NCBI RefSeq assembly: GCF_004006175.1
Contig: NZ_CP033219.1
Coordinates: 3,038,001-3,102,000 of the forward strand
Source of the DNA: Parasedimentitalea marina
Lineage (GTDB): Bacteria; Pseudomonadota; Alphaproteobacteria; Rhodobacterales; Rhodobacteraceae
DNA length: 64,000 nucleotides
Reading direction: 5' to 3'
Part shown: positions 35,186 through 44,391 of the stretch, one piece after another
Layout of the letters: each line of letters opens with the position of its first letter
How positions within the stretch are numbered: position 1 is the stretch's first letter
The notes under the pieces: model-generated
What the model was told of the DNA's origin: nothing
Database searches by the model: none
What the model saw: only the letters and a program-made list of their open reading frames with translations
Program-made: the position numbers and the translations under genes

Positions 35186-35906
35186 GTATTTCCAAGTTGA
35201 GGGATCATGCTGGAATCCAGTGATGTTCTTGGTCCGATTTCGCCAGAGACATCAGCCATATGTCTACGTACCGCGTCCGGCATCGCGTTGTTGGAATTAT
35301 CTAGTATCTGGTCCAACTCATTCAATGTTGGCGGATCATCTGGATCCGTCAGTTTGTCGAGAGCAGCGCCGAGAACATCGGTTTCATAAATCTGGACCTC
35401 GATTTGGGTGGCCAGCAAGTCGTCGCGTTCACTGATTTTTTGCGTGTAATCCTCAAAGCTTGGCTCAAGCCCAGTCCATTGAATCGTATCGGCCAAATAG
35501 CCCTCGACCTCGGAGCCATCGGCCAGACGTACAACGCTGTTCTCATCGCGAAACACCCTAGTTCCGTCCGGCAAATGCGCAGCGGCGTCTTGCATCTGTT
35601 GAATTTTCGTTAGGGTACCGGCCAGTTGATCGGCGATTTGATCCAAAGCCCGTTCCGTGGCGGTGCGTACTTCGTGGATCTCTTCCATCACACCATTGTA
35701 TTTTGCACGATAGATCGGATCGGCCAGGAACTCCATCAAACGGTCCCGGAACTCTTCACGTTCGCGCTTTTTGCGTTTGCCCTCCGGCGTGTTTCCTCAT
35801 CATGGACAAACCGCCTGATACGGCCCACATCAACACCTGCAGCTTCACGCTGTAGATCGTCGAAATCCTGTTGTCGTTTGGTGTCTAATTTGCTGCTTTC
35901 GTTCAT
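35182..35906 (-). pseudogene. Unknown coiled-coil protein with a 2-bp frameshift
   Basis: Two overlapping frames read as one protein. The first starts at ATG 35906 (GAGGGA upstream; MNESSKLDTKRQQDFDDLQREA... FVHDEET). The second gives EGKRKKREREEFRDRLMEFLADPIYRAKYNGVMEEIHEVRTATERAL... to 35182. Removing two bases (an extra AC) near 35790 joins them into about 240 residues. The N-terminal half is charged and probably coiled coil. No domain recognised. Similar genes may accompany recombinase modules. Confidence 0.55.
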
Positions 35907-35924
35907 ATATCCCTCGAGTGACAT

Positions 35925-36257
35925 TATAGCATTTTGGGATAGATCGGTGCAAATTTAGTTCGACGAAGGGGGTCTCGAACTCTAGCGAAACGCTGGGACA
36001 AACCCGTCGTTCAGTAAATTCGTAGTGGCCCGAATACTTAGAGCAAGAAAAGCACTGCGAAATGGCTGGCGGAACAATTTCTGTGAATGCAATTCAGTCG
36101 CGCCCCGCTTCCACTGGGGTGTGCAGAGCGAAACAGTTCCAAGGTATACAGAAAGTTTGATTTGTGATCACAACGTATGATATTGTAATGAAAGACAAAA
36201 ATAAAAACCGAAGAATTTTATCTAGAGCGCCAAACCGACGAGGAAACGGGTGTAATA
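35925..36257. other. Intergenic region before the repeat protein
   Basis: No supported gene. A possible true start of the next gene, ATG 36188, lies here in a frame that would join it if one A were removed from a run of five A near 36199-36203. Confidence 0.4.
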
Positions 36258-36776
36258 ATGTACGAGGCCTGGCATCGCGATGGTAAACGTCATGGCGATG
36301 ACGTGCCTGCCGAAGTCTGGCGCGATCCGGAAACGGGCAATATCACAAAGGAATCCTGGCGCAGAGACGGGATACCACATCGTGACGGAAATTTGCCTGC
36401 GCGGCGCTCTATCAGCAAATCAGGGATTTTCACAGAGGAGTCATACTACCGATTAGGCCAGCCTCACCGTGAAGACGGACCTGCAATTGTTCAGAGAGAC
36501 TTAAAAACCGGCAATTTGACATGTCAAAATTGGTACCTTCATGTCCGCTTTGACCGCCCCGATGACGGACCAGTTATCGAACATCGTGATGCCAATACTG
36601 GTGTTGTCACATATGAAGAGTACCACGATTTGGGTGGGAACATATTGCACCGTGGTGACGGACCAGCAATCATTGAACGTGACCCCAAAACCGGTCAAGT
36701 CATTCATGAAGAGTTCTATAGTCACGGAGAACCATGGCCCGCTCCGAACGGAGGGGTTGAAACTCTAGATATTTGA
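36258..36776 (+). CDS. MORN-like repeat protein
   Basis: 172 residues made of about five ~32-residue repeats with the pattern HR-DGPA-(I/V)-RD-(P)-TG-(V/I)--EE(Y/W)---G: e.g. HREDGPAIVQRDLKTGNL, HRGDGPAIIERDPKTGQV. These resemble the MORN-like repeats of phage- and plasmid-borne proteins. No signal peptide or membrane helix, so probably cytoplasmic. The frame is open upstream in phase with a partial extra repeat (QTDEETGVIMYEAW), so the true start may be at 36188 with a one-base slip in an A5 run. Function unknown. Confidence 0.65.
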   Translation: MYEAWHRDGKRHGDDVPAEVWRDPETGNITKESWRRDGIPHRDGNLPARRSISKSGIFTEESYYRLGQPHREDGPAIVQRDLKTGNLTCQNWYLHVRFDRPDDGPVIEHRDANTGVVTYEEYHDLGGNILHRGDGPAIIERDPKTGQVIHEEFYSHGEPWPAPNGGVETLDI

Positions 36777-36813
36777 CGTCTCACTCTGGCTGATTTGTCC
36801 GGAGTGATTCAGA

Positions 36814-37827
36814 GTGAAAATTCCTACTTTCAAGCAATTTCAAGACCTATTGGTTCCTGAGGCAAAAAACTCTGTACTGTTCTCCGCGGTTCAACCTCAA
36901 ATTATCTCTTTTAGACAAAACACCTTGTCAGCGATGGCCGCAGAAGCAGCCTATGAAAAGATTTTTGACAAAGCCGATGGCACATCCGGTACAACTCGGC
37001 AGCAACATTCTCCGCGAGACGGTGGTAAGCCGAACACAAGTAGGCTCGAAAGTATCAAGAGAGGGCGCGGCGATAGGTTAACCGTTGAAGCCGTTTATTA
37101 CCATTTTCAATTTGGGGAAGAAGATACTGGCTATGCAGACGCGATCAGTCGCGAACTCTTTGAAGAATCTACTTTCTATCAACATTTCGAGGACAAACTC
37201 CGACGGATGGGTCTCGATACTCCAGCTCAAGGCGATGGCCTTGATGCTTTCCAATTCGGAAATGTAAAGCTGTGCCTAGCGTATGAGTCCGGAATGAAAT
37301 CTTTGGACTTTCCGGAAAGGGACACCGATGCATTGTTTGAAAACGGCAACCTTCTCCCTCTGGAGGCACTGCACTGGAGCAACGGAGTATCGAAAAAATA
37401 CGGGCGCAGCCAGGAAATCGCCGATATCAAAGAGTGGGCCGAAGACCCCGATCCAAGGTGCAAGATTCACCTAATCCATGGTCCTGGTGGTGTCGGGAAA
37501 ACGAGGCTCGCCGCCGAGGCAGCTTTACAGCTAAAAAAACTTGGCTGGAAAGTTGGCTTCCTTCCCGGTGACATCCGCGACCCTAATACCAGCGTCAAGC
37601 TGGCATCCGGCGGCGTCGGGGCCCTTCTTATCATCGATTATCCCGAGGAACGGCCAAAACTGGTTCAAGCGATATTCGCAGCCCTTTCTGGGGATCAACG
37701 CTTCAGGGTGGGCGCCATGTGTTCATTCTACGTGCAACTCTGTGAAAACCTGGGTGTCGAGCCGGATGCTGAACTGCTCCTACCGATCACCGAAATGTTT
37801 GAGCGGATGAAGCGTGGTGAGGTCTAG
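36814..37827 (+). CDS. STAND-like ATPase, C-terminus probably replaced
   Basis: 337 residues. The first ~190 residues are an unrecognised domain. A P-loop NTPase follows with Walker A IHGPGGVGKTRLAAEAALQL and Walker B GALLIIDYPEE, typical of signal-transducing STAND/NACHT-like ATPases with large C-terminal sensor regions. Here the protein ends ~60 residues after Walker B. From about residue 307 (GAMCSFYVQLCENLGVEPDAELLLPITEMF) the character changes, as if the 3' part had been deleted and joined to another ORF. Likely a truncated, chimeric defence gene. It starts 37 bp after the repeat protein gene. Confidence 0.65.
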   Translation: MKIPTFKQFQDLLVPEAKNSVLFSAVQPQIISFRQNTLSAMAAEAAYEKIFDKADGTSGTTRQQHSPRDGGKPNTSRLESIKRGRGDRLTVEAVYYHFQFGEEDTGYADAISRELFEESTFYQHFEDKLRRMGLDTPAQGDGLDAFQFGNVKLCLAYESGMKSLDFPERDTDALFENGNLLPLEALHWSNGVSKKYGRSQEIADIKEWAEDPDPRCKIHLIHGPGGVGKTRLAAEAALQLKKLGWKVGFLPGDIRDPNTSVKLASGGVGALLIIDYPEERPKLVQAIFAALSGDQRFRVGAMCSFYVQLCENLGVEPDAELLLPITEMFERMKRGEV

Positions 37828-38069
37828 GCAACCAACATATCCGCGACAACCCATCAAATTCATCCAAATAACATGCCCTGACCGGTTTTGCCGGTGACCA
37901 GCCTGAGACTTGCCGGTTCCGAATCACTGATGCTGACCCTGCCGCTGCTTGAAATGTCCGGCGGGGACACAGCTGTTCTTCGAAGGGATCGTGGCGACCC
38001 TTTTGAAACCTCCGACCGGGCATCTCGAGACCATGACCACGTGCCGATGCGGCGCGGGAAGGAAACGAG

Positions 38070-38822
38070 ATGTCTGAACTTGAACAAACCCTGGGGTTTT
38101 GCACCCGATGCGGGCGCATTGTGGAAGCCCCATGCAAGCCAAACACTGATCTGACGGTTGATGGGCTAAGTGCAACGGAAGAATTGCCGCCACTATTGGC
38201 AATGACCATTCGGGCGAAGCCTGAGGCGGATTTGCTGACACAACAATTTGCCTGTGTGGCCGGACGCCAATTGGCCCGGTTGAAGCTAGCACCGCAGGAA
38301 GTTCGCGTGTTCACAGCCTACCGCATCTATGAGGGCCTCGCCCACGGTGTGCGGTACGAAACGCCGAGGAGCTCGCCGCTCAAGATCGATCCTGAGACCA
38401 TCGACGAGGTATTCGACGGGCGGCCCACAGCACGTCTGGAGGCGGATGTGCCGAATTGGGAAGACGATCCGTTGCAAGCCGGGTTTGCCCTGTCGCATCA
38501 CAGCCTTGCCGCAGAGCACCAGACCAAACAACACCGTCAACTGCGCCAGCCAGAGGAAATCATCAACACGCCCACGGATCGCGCCTATCTGTTCCACGAG
38601 GACGTACCATTTCCGATTGAGTTGGACCGCAGGCCTTACTGGACCGACAGGGCGCTGACCGGGCTTTACCATCCAAATCCTTATCACCCGCCACTGGATC
38701 GTGTGTCCGTGCAGACCCGTTGGGGCCAACGCACCCGCCGGGTTATTACTGAACCAGTACCGCAACGCTTTGCACACCTCCCCCAATATCGAAGCGACCA
38801 GTGGTCGCGGGTCAAGGTCTGA
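38070..38822 (+). CDS. Conjugation-island-associated protein, unknown
   Basis: 250 residues. An N-terminal CTRC knuckle (FCTRCGRIVEAPC), a middle without known domain, and a Pro/Arg-rich C-terminus (GLYHPNPYHPPLDRVSVQTRWG ... EPVPQRFAHLPQYRSDQWSRV) that recalls the end of VirD4/TraG-like coupling proteins on Rhodobacteraceae plasmids. The ATPase part is absent, so either it is a separate accessory protein or a 3' remnant. It is followed 3 bp later by the next gene of the recombinase module. Assignment uncertain. Confidence 0.5.
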   Translation: MSELEQTLGFCTRCGRIVEAPCKPNTDLTVDGLSATEELPPLLAMTIRAKPEADLLTQQFACVAGRQLARLKLAPQEVRVFTAYRIYEGLAHGVRYETPRSSPLKIDPETIDEVFDGRPTARLEADVPNWEDDPLQAGFALSHHSLAAEHQTKQHRQLRQPEEIINTPTDRAYLFHEDVPFPIELDRRPYWTDRALTGLYHPNPYHPPLDRVSVQTRWGQRTRRVITEPVPQRFAHLPQYRSDQWSRVKV

Positions 38823-38825
38823 GCC

Positions 38826-39443
38826 ATGGCCAAACCCATCACCTACGCCAATGCGCATCCGGATCTGCCGGGCAGCGATTTTGCTCAGCGGCTTCAACAT
38901 CTGCGCCTAAAGCGTTTGTTCGCCGCCAATGGCAATGTCGAAACCGCCCAACCACACCCGTTGCCGGATCCGTCTATGGTGGCCCAGGAGCAACCGCATC
39001 CAGCACCAAACCCGCCAGCCTCGGTGGGTGCTGACGTCGATGCCGCTTCTTTCAACGCCAGATGGCAGTCAGAACACCGCCATGCCGCTACGGCTCACCT
39101 CAAATCCCAACCAAAGAATGGAGACCGTAAAATGTCGGACAACACGAAGCAGCCCAAGCGCCCTTTAGAAGTTTTAAGAGAGGGCAGCCTCAAGGCCGCC
39201 ATTTGGCGCAACGAAGCAGAGAACGGCAGCTATCATTCCGTCATAGTCGCGCGCAGTTACTAGGATAAAGAGGGCAACCTGCACGACACAAACAGCCTGC
39301 GTGCCAAGGACATGTTGGGCCTCTCAGAACTCGCGCGCCGCGCCCATCATCAAACCCATGATTTGGACCGCGAGGCCTTCAAGGAAAGGCGGCGTGCCCA
39401 GCCCGCACAAGCCAAGACGCGCGACACTTCGCAAAGCCGCTGA
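38826..39443 (+). pseudogene. Recombinase-module hypothetical protein interrupted by an amber codon
   Basis: The frame opens 3 bp after the preceding stop and runs MAKPITYANAHPDLPGSDFAQRL ... SYHSVIVARSY to TAG 39261-39263. It then continues in the same phase as DKEGNLHDTNSLRAKDMLGLSELARRAHHQTHDLDREAFKERRRAQ to TGA 39441-39443. The second half of the first part, from an internal ATG at 39132 (MSDNTKQPKRPLEVLREGSLKAAIWRNE), is typical of a ~100-residue protein encoded beside serine recombinases in this family, with Lys expected where TAG stands. A single AAG-to-TAG change would explain it. Confidence 0.7.
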
Positions 39444-39583
39444 CAGTCAGCGTTACAGCATCTCTAGGAATAAAATCCTTGACAGATAAGCACTTATCCG
39501 GCAAGATGTTCTCTTTTTGTTCACTTTCGCGCTGGCAGAAAAGTGAACGCGGGAGAGGCATGCCATTTAATGAAAGGACTATT

Positions 39584-39874
39584 ATGCCGACCAAAACCCC
39601 GCCCATTTCCACTGAAATTACCCGTACAACATCGCCAAAACTCCATTTTGATTGGCAGGATTGGCTGCCACTGCTGGCCGACGACAGCATTCCGGAAGCG
39701 CAAGCCCGTGAGCTGATCGAAACTGTCTGGTCCATCGTCTCGGCCTTCATGCAGCTCGGCTGCGACGTCTCCTCCACCACAGAAACCTGTGGAAAAGACA
39801 TCGACCTGACCGCGCTGCTCAACGCTGCTGTGCTAGACTCGCAGGACGCCCAGGCCATCAAACCAGTAACCTAA
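39584..39874 (+). CDS. Small hypothetical protein paired with the recombinase
   Basis: 96 residues, no known domain: FDWQDWLPLLADDSIPEAQARELIETVWSIVSAFMQLG, with CGKDIDLTALLNAAVL. GAAAGGA is 5 bases before ATG 39584, and the stop is 11 bp before the recombinase ATG. The fixed order small protein-recombinase-tRNA is, to my knowledge, common in Rhodobacteraceae islands, so it probably helps or controls integration/excision. The gene itself looks intact. Confidence 0.75.
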   Translation: MPTKTPPISTEITRTTSPKLHFDWQDWLPLLADDSIPEAQARELIETVWSIVSAFMQLGCDVSSTTETCGKDIDLTALLNAAVLDSQDAQAIKPVT

Positions 39875-39885
39875 GAGGAGTCCGC

Positions 39886-41454
39886 ATGACAGACACGCCG
39901 CAAAAAGCAATTATCTATTGTAGGGTCTCCTCACGCACGCAAGAAGAAGAGGGCCACGGCTTACAAAGCCAAGAGGTCCGCTGCCGCGAATTTGCCGCCA
40001 CCAAAGGCTATGATGTCGCCATGGTTTTTCCCGATACGATCACTGGCGGCGGTGATTTTATGCGCCACCCCGGCATGGTGGCTACTGCTGGCGTTTCTAG
40101 ATGCGCAACCCAATGAGCGTTTTACCGTCATCTTCGACGACCTCAAACGCTTTGCCCGCGATACCCGTTTCCACCTTGATCTGCGCGACGCCTTCCGCTT
40201 GCGCGGGGCCAGCATCGAATGCCTGAACTTCAAATTCGACGACACACCAGAGGGTGAGTTCATCGAAACCATCATGGCCGCCCAAGGCGCATTGGAGCGC
40301 AAACAAAACGGACGGCAAGTCGCCCAGAAGATGAAGGCTCGCATGCAGTCTGGCTACTGGATCCACAATCCACCCGTCGGCTATCGCTACGAAACCGTCA
40401 AAGGGCATGGCAAGCTTCTGATCCCGAACCCGCCGTTTGATGCAATCATCCGCGAGGCCATCGAGCGCTATGCCTCTGGCCATTTCCAAACCCAGGCTGA
40501 GGTGAAACGCTACTTTGAGAAGTTTCCTGACTTCCCGCGCAATAAGCACGGCGAGATTCGCCAACAGCGTGTGACCGACATCCTCAGCCAGCCTCTTTAT
40601 ACCGGATATATCTGCAGTGAGGTCTACGGGATAAACTGGCTGAAAGGCTACCACGAACCGCTGATCTCTGTCGAAACCTACGAGAAGGTCCAGGCGCGCC
40701 GTAATGGCGTTGCCAAGGCCCCAATGCGCAAGAATATTGGCAATGACTTCGCCCTGCGCGGCTTCGTCTGCTGCGCCGATTGCAACACGCCGCTGCGTTC
40801 AAGCTGGACCAAAGGCAAAACGAAACGCTACCCGTATTACCTTTGCCAATCCAAGGCCTACGCGAGCTACGGCAAATCCATTGCCCGCAATCAGGTGGAA
40901 TCCGACGTCGGAGACCTGATCAAACAACTCCAACCCAGTCAAAAGCTATTCATCCTGGCCACGGCAATGCTCAAATACGCCTGGGACCATCAGCGAAACC
41001 AATCTGCCGAAATCGTAAGCGCCGCCAAACGCAAAGTCATGAACATCGAAAAAGAAATCGACGCGCTGCTGACCCGAATATTGGCTGCCAGCAACAACAC
41101 CGTCATCGCCAGATACGAAGACAAAATCGCTGAGCTTGAAAACAGAAGGCTGGATTTTCCGAAAAAGCAACGTTGCAAGCTTCTGACAGCGCAACCTTCG
41201 AAGAAAAACTAGAACCCGTCCTGGCGTTCCTCGCAAACCCTTGGAAACTATGGGACTCAGGCCACATCGCCCTGCGTCGCATAGTCCTAAAACTCGCCTT
41301 CGCAGACCGCATTTTCTATTGCCGGAAAGAGGGGGCTAGAACACCTAAAATATCCTTACCGTTCAAGGCTTCAGGGGGGATCCCGCAAGGGGAAGTCCTA
41401 AATGGTGCGGGTGAAGGGACTCGAACCCCCACGCCTCGCGGCGCCAGAACCTAA
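39886..41454 (+). pseudogene. Large serine recombinase (island integrase) with two frameshifts
   Basis: The N-terminal resolvase domain (AIIYCRVSSRTQEEEGHGLQSQ, catalytic Ser in CRVSS) breaks near 40085 after HPGMVA; the next frame resumes at LLAFLDAQPNERFTVIFDDLKRFARD, consistent with a 1-bp insertion. The recombinase and zinc-ribbon domains follow (FVCCADCNTPLRSSWTKG ... YYLCQSK), then a coiled coil. A second break near 41157 (one T missing from TTTTT) shifts ELENRRLDF to the frame EKATLQASDSATFEEKL ... ALRRIVLKLAFADRIFYCRKEGARTPKISLPF. The tail runs into tRNA-Leu. AGAGGAG precedes ATG 39886. As it stands it cannot make the full integrase, so the island should be locked in place. Confidence 0.85.
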
Positions 41455-41487
41455 ATCTGGTGCGTCTACCAGTTCCGCCACACCCGC
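41403..41487 (-). tRNA. tRNA-Leu (UAG)
   Basis: The minus strand from 41487 reads GCGGGTGTGGCGGAACTGG and closes with GGTTCGAGTCCCTTCACCCGC plus an encoded CCA (41403-41405). Acceptor stem GCGGGTG/CACCCGC, D-arm, T-arm GGTTCGAGTCC and a long variable arm typical of leucine tRNA. The anticodon is TAG at 41451-41453 in the loop TTTAGGT. 85 nt. Its 3' end abuts the integrase, marking the island insertion point. Confidence 0.95.
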
Positions 41488-41700
41488 ACTTTACGCCAGT
41501 TACACCTAGCGTGCGGCGCTGATAGCAAAGCTTTCCACAGGATGCGAGAGCAAATCGACATCTTTAGTATTTATGGCGTACCAGCAACAAAAATTGATAT
41601 ATTCTTAGTTTGTTTGCGATTGGCGGCAAAAGATCGCGACAGTTTCTCGACGTTCACACATTCTACCGAAAAAAACTGAGGCAGACAGAGCGAGAACGCA

Positions 41701-42222
41701 ATGAAAACGCAGCCCAATAGGCCTGCGCGGGACAGGAAACCGCGTTTAGAAATAAGCAATTCGTCATCATCCATCGCCCCGATGACTGGTTTAGTTCGCG
41801 ACACAGTTGTGTTGACACGTAGCGGTGAAGTTCTGGTGCAGCACATCCAGGCCGACCATCATATCGTTACCCGCGACGCAGGGCTGGTACGGGTCCAGAT
41901 TGTCGTTCACCAGCACGTCATGAGTCCAACCATATCGGTTGCAGCAGGCTCGCTGGGCGATACGCGTCCTGAACACGAAATGATTCTGCCTGCCAACCAG
42001 CAGATCTTGATCCGAGACTGGCGTGCACAGGCCCTATTTGGTTGCAATCAAGCCCTTGTTCCGGCTTCCTCGTTGGTGGATGGAGAGTATATCTGCCATC
42101 AGGGTCAGCAAATGCTTGATCTCTACTCGGTACATCTAGAACGCCTGCATGTGATCTATGCCGGCGGACTAGAGGTAGCAAGCGCCACTGAAACTGCCCT
42201 CAACCTGCGTTCAGCCGCCTAA
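41701..42222 (+). CDS. Hint-domain (hedgehog/intein-like) protein
   Basis: 173 residues. The core resembles the Hint domain of many alphaproteobacterial proteins: DTVVLTRSGEVLVQHIQADHHIVTRDAGLVRVQIVV, then PEHEMILPANQQILIRDWRA in place of the usual HRVLV box, and the end LYSVHLERLHVIYAGGLEVAS. No large secreted partner domain is attached, so it is a stand-alone Hint protein that may be a regulatory remnant rather than an active autoprocessing unit (no Cys/Ser at the usual domain start is clear). ATG 41701 or 41782. It overlaps the end of the converging NAD(P)HX gene by 4 bp. Confidence 0.75.
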   Translation: MKTQPNRPARDRKPRLEISNSSSSIAPMTGLVRDTVVLTRSGEVLVQHIQADHHIVTRDAGLVRVQIVVHQHVMSPTISVAAGSLGDTRPEHEMILPANQQILIRDWRAQALFGCNQALVPASSLVDGEYICHQGQQMLDLYSVHLERLHVIYAGGLEVASATETALNLRSAA

Positions 42223-43835
42223 AGCCCCAGATCCCGAAACACGGCAGGCAGTTGCTCAGCCAGGTCTTCGGCGATCAGGCCGGGGCCAAATTTTCGGGCA
42301 CATTCCACGTGCAGCCAAGCCGCCGTTTCTGCCGCCTGCATCGGAGCAAACCCGCGCGCCATCAGACCTGCGATAAAGCCCGCCAAGACGTCCCCCGCCC
42401 CCGCAGTGGCCAACCAAGGGGCGGCCCGCTCATACTGCGCCGAATTGATGGAACAACGCCCATCTGGTCCAGCAATGACTGTATCCGGTCCCTTGAACAA
42501 GACAACGCATCCGGCGCGCTTTGCCGCCTCTCGGGTTGCATCCACTTTGGAATAAGCTGGCCCCACGGTCGCAGGAGCATCCAGCCGTTCTGCAATATCC
42601 GGGAACAACCGGGCAAACTCACCCCCATGCGGAGTGATTACGCAGTCCTCGTGCAAAACGTCAAACAGCACCTCTGGCTTGGCACTAAACCGGGTCAGCG
42701 CATCTGCATCCAATATGGTCGGCCGGTTTTCCTTCAAGACAGTCAAAACCATTGCCTGGGTATCGGCCCGAATTCCCAGCCCTGGCCCAAGGCATATCGC
42801 GTTAAAGCGGGCATCTTCCAACAGTTCGGTCAGCCCCAGTGCTCCATCGATTTGGCGCAACATAACTGCGGTCAGGTTGCAGGCGTTTTCCAGCATCGCT
42901 GAACGAGGCGACCCCAACGTGACTAGCCCCGCCCCGATGCGCAAAGCACCCCGCGCGGCCAATCGCGCTGCGCCGGTGTTACCGTGTCCGCCAGACAGGA
43001 CCAGCGCGTGACCGTTAGCATATTTGTGTGAGCCTCGCTTTTTTCCAACAGCCCCACGCCACGGATGCGCAGTGACCCCCACTGTTTTTGAGCCCGAATG
43101 ATGTGGGTGGTCAATCACACCAAAACGCTCAAGGCCGATATCTTTAACAACCGTTTTGCCACAGCGCTCAGGCCCGTTGCCCAATTCACATCCCAATTTT
43201 TGCGCATGAAATGAAACCGTAAGGTCAGCGAACAGAGCCGGTCCAACCGTTTTTCCACTGTCAGAACACAAACCACTGGGCAAATCCAGCGCAACAACTT
43301 TTGTACCACCGGACATTCCCGGATCGCCCAAGAGGTTGAAGTCGACAAACAATCCCTCACCCAAAGAAATCGGGCGCGTCAGCCCAGTACCAAACAATGC
43401 GTCCACAACGATTCCAGCTATCGGGTACTTAAATCCGCCATCTTCACATGGAACGCAGATCGCTCCCAGTTTTCCCCAACGCTCAAAATTCACCCTCGCA
43501 TCTGGCGGCAATTTCTCGGCATCCCCATACAGGTACACCTCCACATCCCAGCCACGCTCCTTCAACAAGCGCGCCACCACAAACCCGTCGCCGCCATTGT
43601 TGCCCGGCCCGCACAGCACAACTGCACGCAGCGGATCCTTTTCATCTGGCTCTAAATATCCCGGGGAGCGCGAGGGGCTGGTCCCTCGCCCCATCAACTC
43701 AGGCCATTCCTCAAATATGGCCTCAACAACCCCCTGCCCCGCACGCTCCATCAGCTCCAACCCGGTCACGTCACCAGACTCAATTGCAGCCATTTCTAGC
43801 GCGCGCATTTGGGCAGCGGTTAGCAATTCAGTCAT
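42219..43835 (-). CDS. nnr: Bifunctional NAD(P)HX epimerase/dehydratase
   Basis: 538 residues combining two repair enzymes for hydrated NAD(P)H. The N-terminal YjeF_N epimerase domain (residues ~1-215) contains VVLCGPGNNGGDGFVVARLL and VDALFGTGL. The C-terminal ADP/ATP-dependent dehydratase of the ribokinase-like fold contains KYANGHALVLSGGHGNTGAARLAA, ICLGPGLG, LDADALTRF, VITPHGGEFARLFP and the catalytic TAGAGDVLAGFIAGLMA. Cytoplasmic. Start ATG 43835. It diverges from glnB, with 169 bp between. Confidence 0.95.
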   Translation of the reverse strand: MTELLTAAQMRALEMAAIESGDVTGLELMERAGQGVVEAIFEEWPELMGRGTSPSRSPGYLEPDEKDPLRAVVLCGPGNNGGDGFVVARLLKERGWDVEVYLYGDAEKLPPDARVNFERWGKLGAICVPCEDGGFKYPIAGIVVDALFGTGLTRPISLGEGLFVDFNLLGDPGMSGGTKVVALDLPSGLCSDSGKTVGPALFADLTVSFHAQKLGCELGNGPERCGKTVVKDIGLERFGVIDHPHHSGSKTVGVTAHPWRGAVGKKRGSHKYANGHALVLSGGHGNTGAARLAARGALRIGAGLVTLGSPRSAMLENACNLTAVMLRQIDGALGLTELLEDARFNAICLGPGLGIRADTQAMVLTVLKENRPTILDADALTRFSAKPEVLFDVLHEDCVITPHGGEFARLFPDIAERLDAPATVGPAYSKVDATREAAKRAGCVVLFKGPDTVIAGPDGRCSINSAQYERAAPWLATAGAGDVLAGFIAGLMARGFAPMQAAETAAWLHVECARKFGPGLIAEDLAEQLPAVFRDLGL

Positions 43836-43968
43836 CTCAAGGCCTCATCGATTCAATATCGCACATAAATTAAGCTAAGCGATGCCAAAATAGGCATGTG
43901 AGCGCCGAGCAAATGGTGTTTTCCTCACACTTGTAGCGGTATACATTGCTGTTCCTAATAAGAAGTGA

Positions 43969-44343
<375 letters not shown>

Positions 44344-44391
44344 CACACAGCATTCACAGACACAGATCATCCAATCAGAAGGACCAAGGGA

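Larger units (their letters stand above)
19332..41402. mobile_element. Degenerate genomic island next to tRNA-Leu
   Basis: The right edge is set by a serine recombinase gene that runs directly into the 3' end of a tRNA-Leu gene (41403). The left edge is not certain; I place it after the RTX gene, where a 5'-truncated ATPase begins. The content is accessory: defence-like proteins, nucleases, exported peptidases, a Mu-like gene, a resolvase and conjugation-associated ORFs. The DNA looks more AT-rich than the flanks. I found no second copy of the tRNA 3' end inside the window, so the att repeat is either lost or outside. Confidence 0.6.

Noticed and set aside
41403..41487. Second copy of the tRNA-Leu 3' end as attL
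   Set aside because: I looked for the CCA-proximal sequence elsewhere in the window and found none, so no att pair is claimed.
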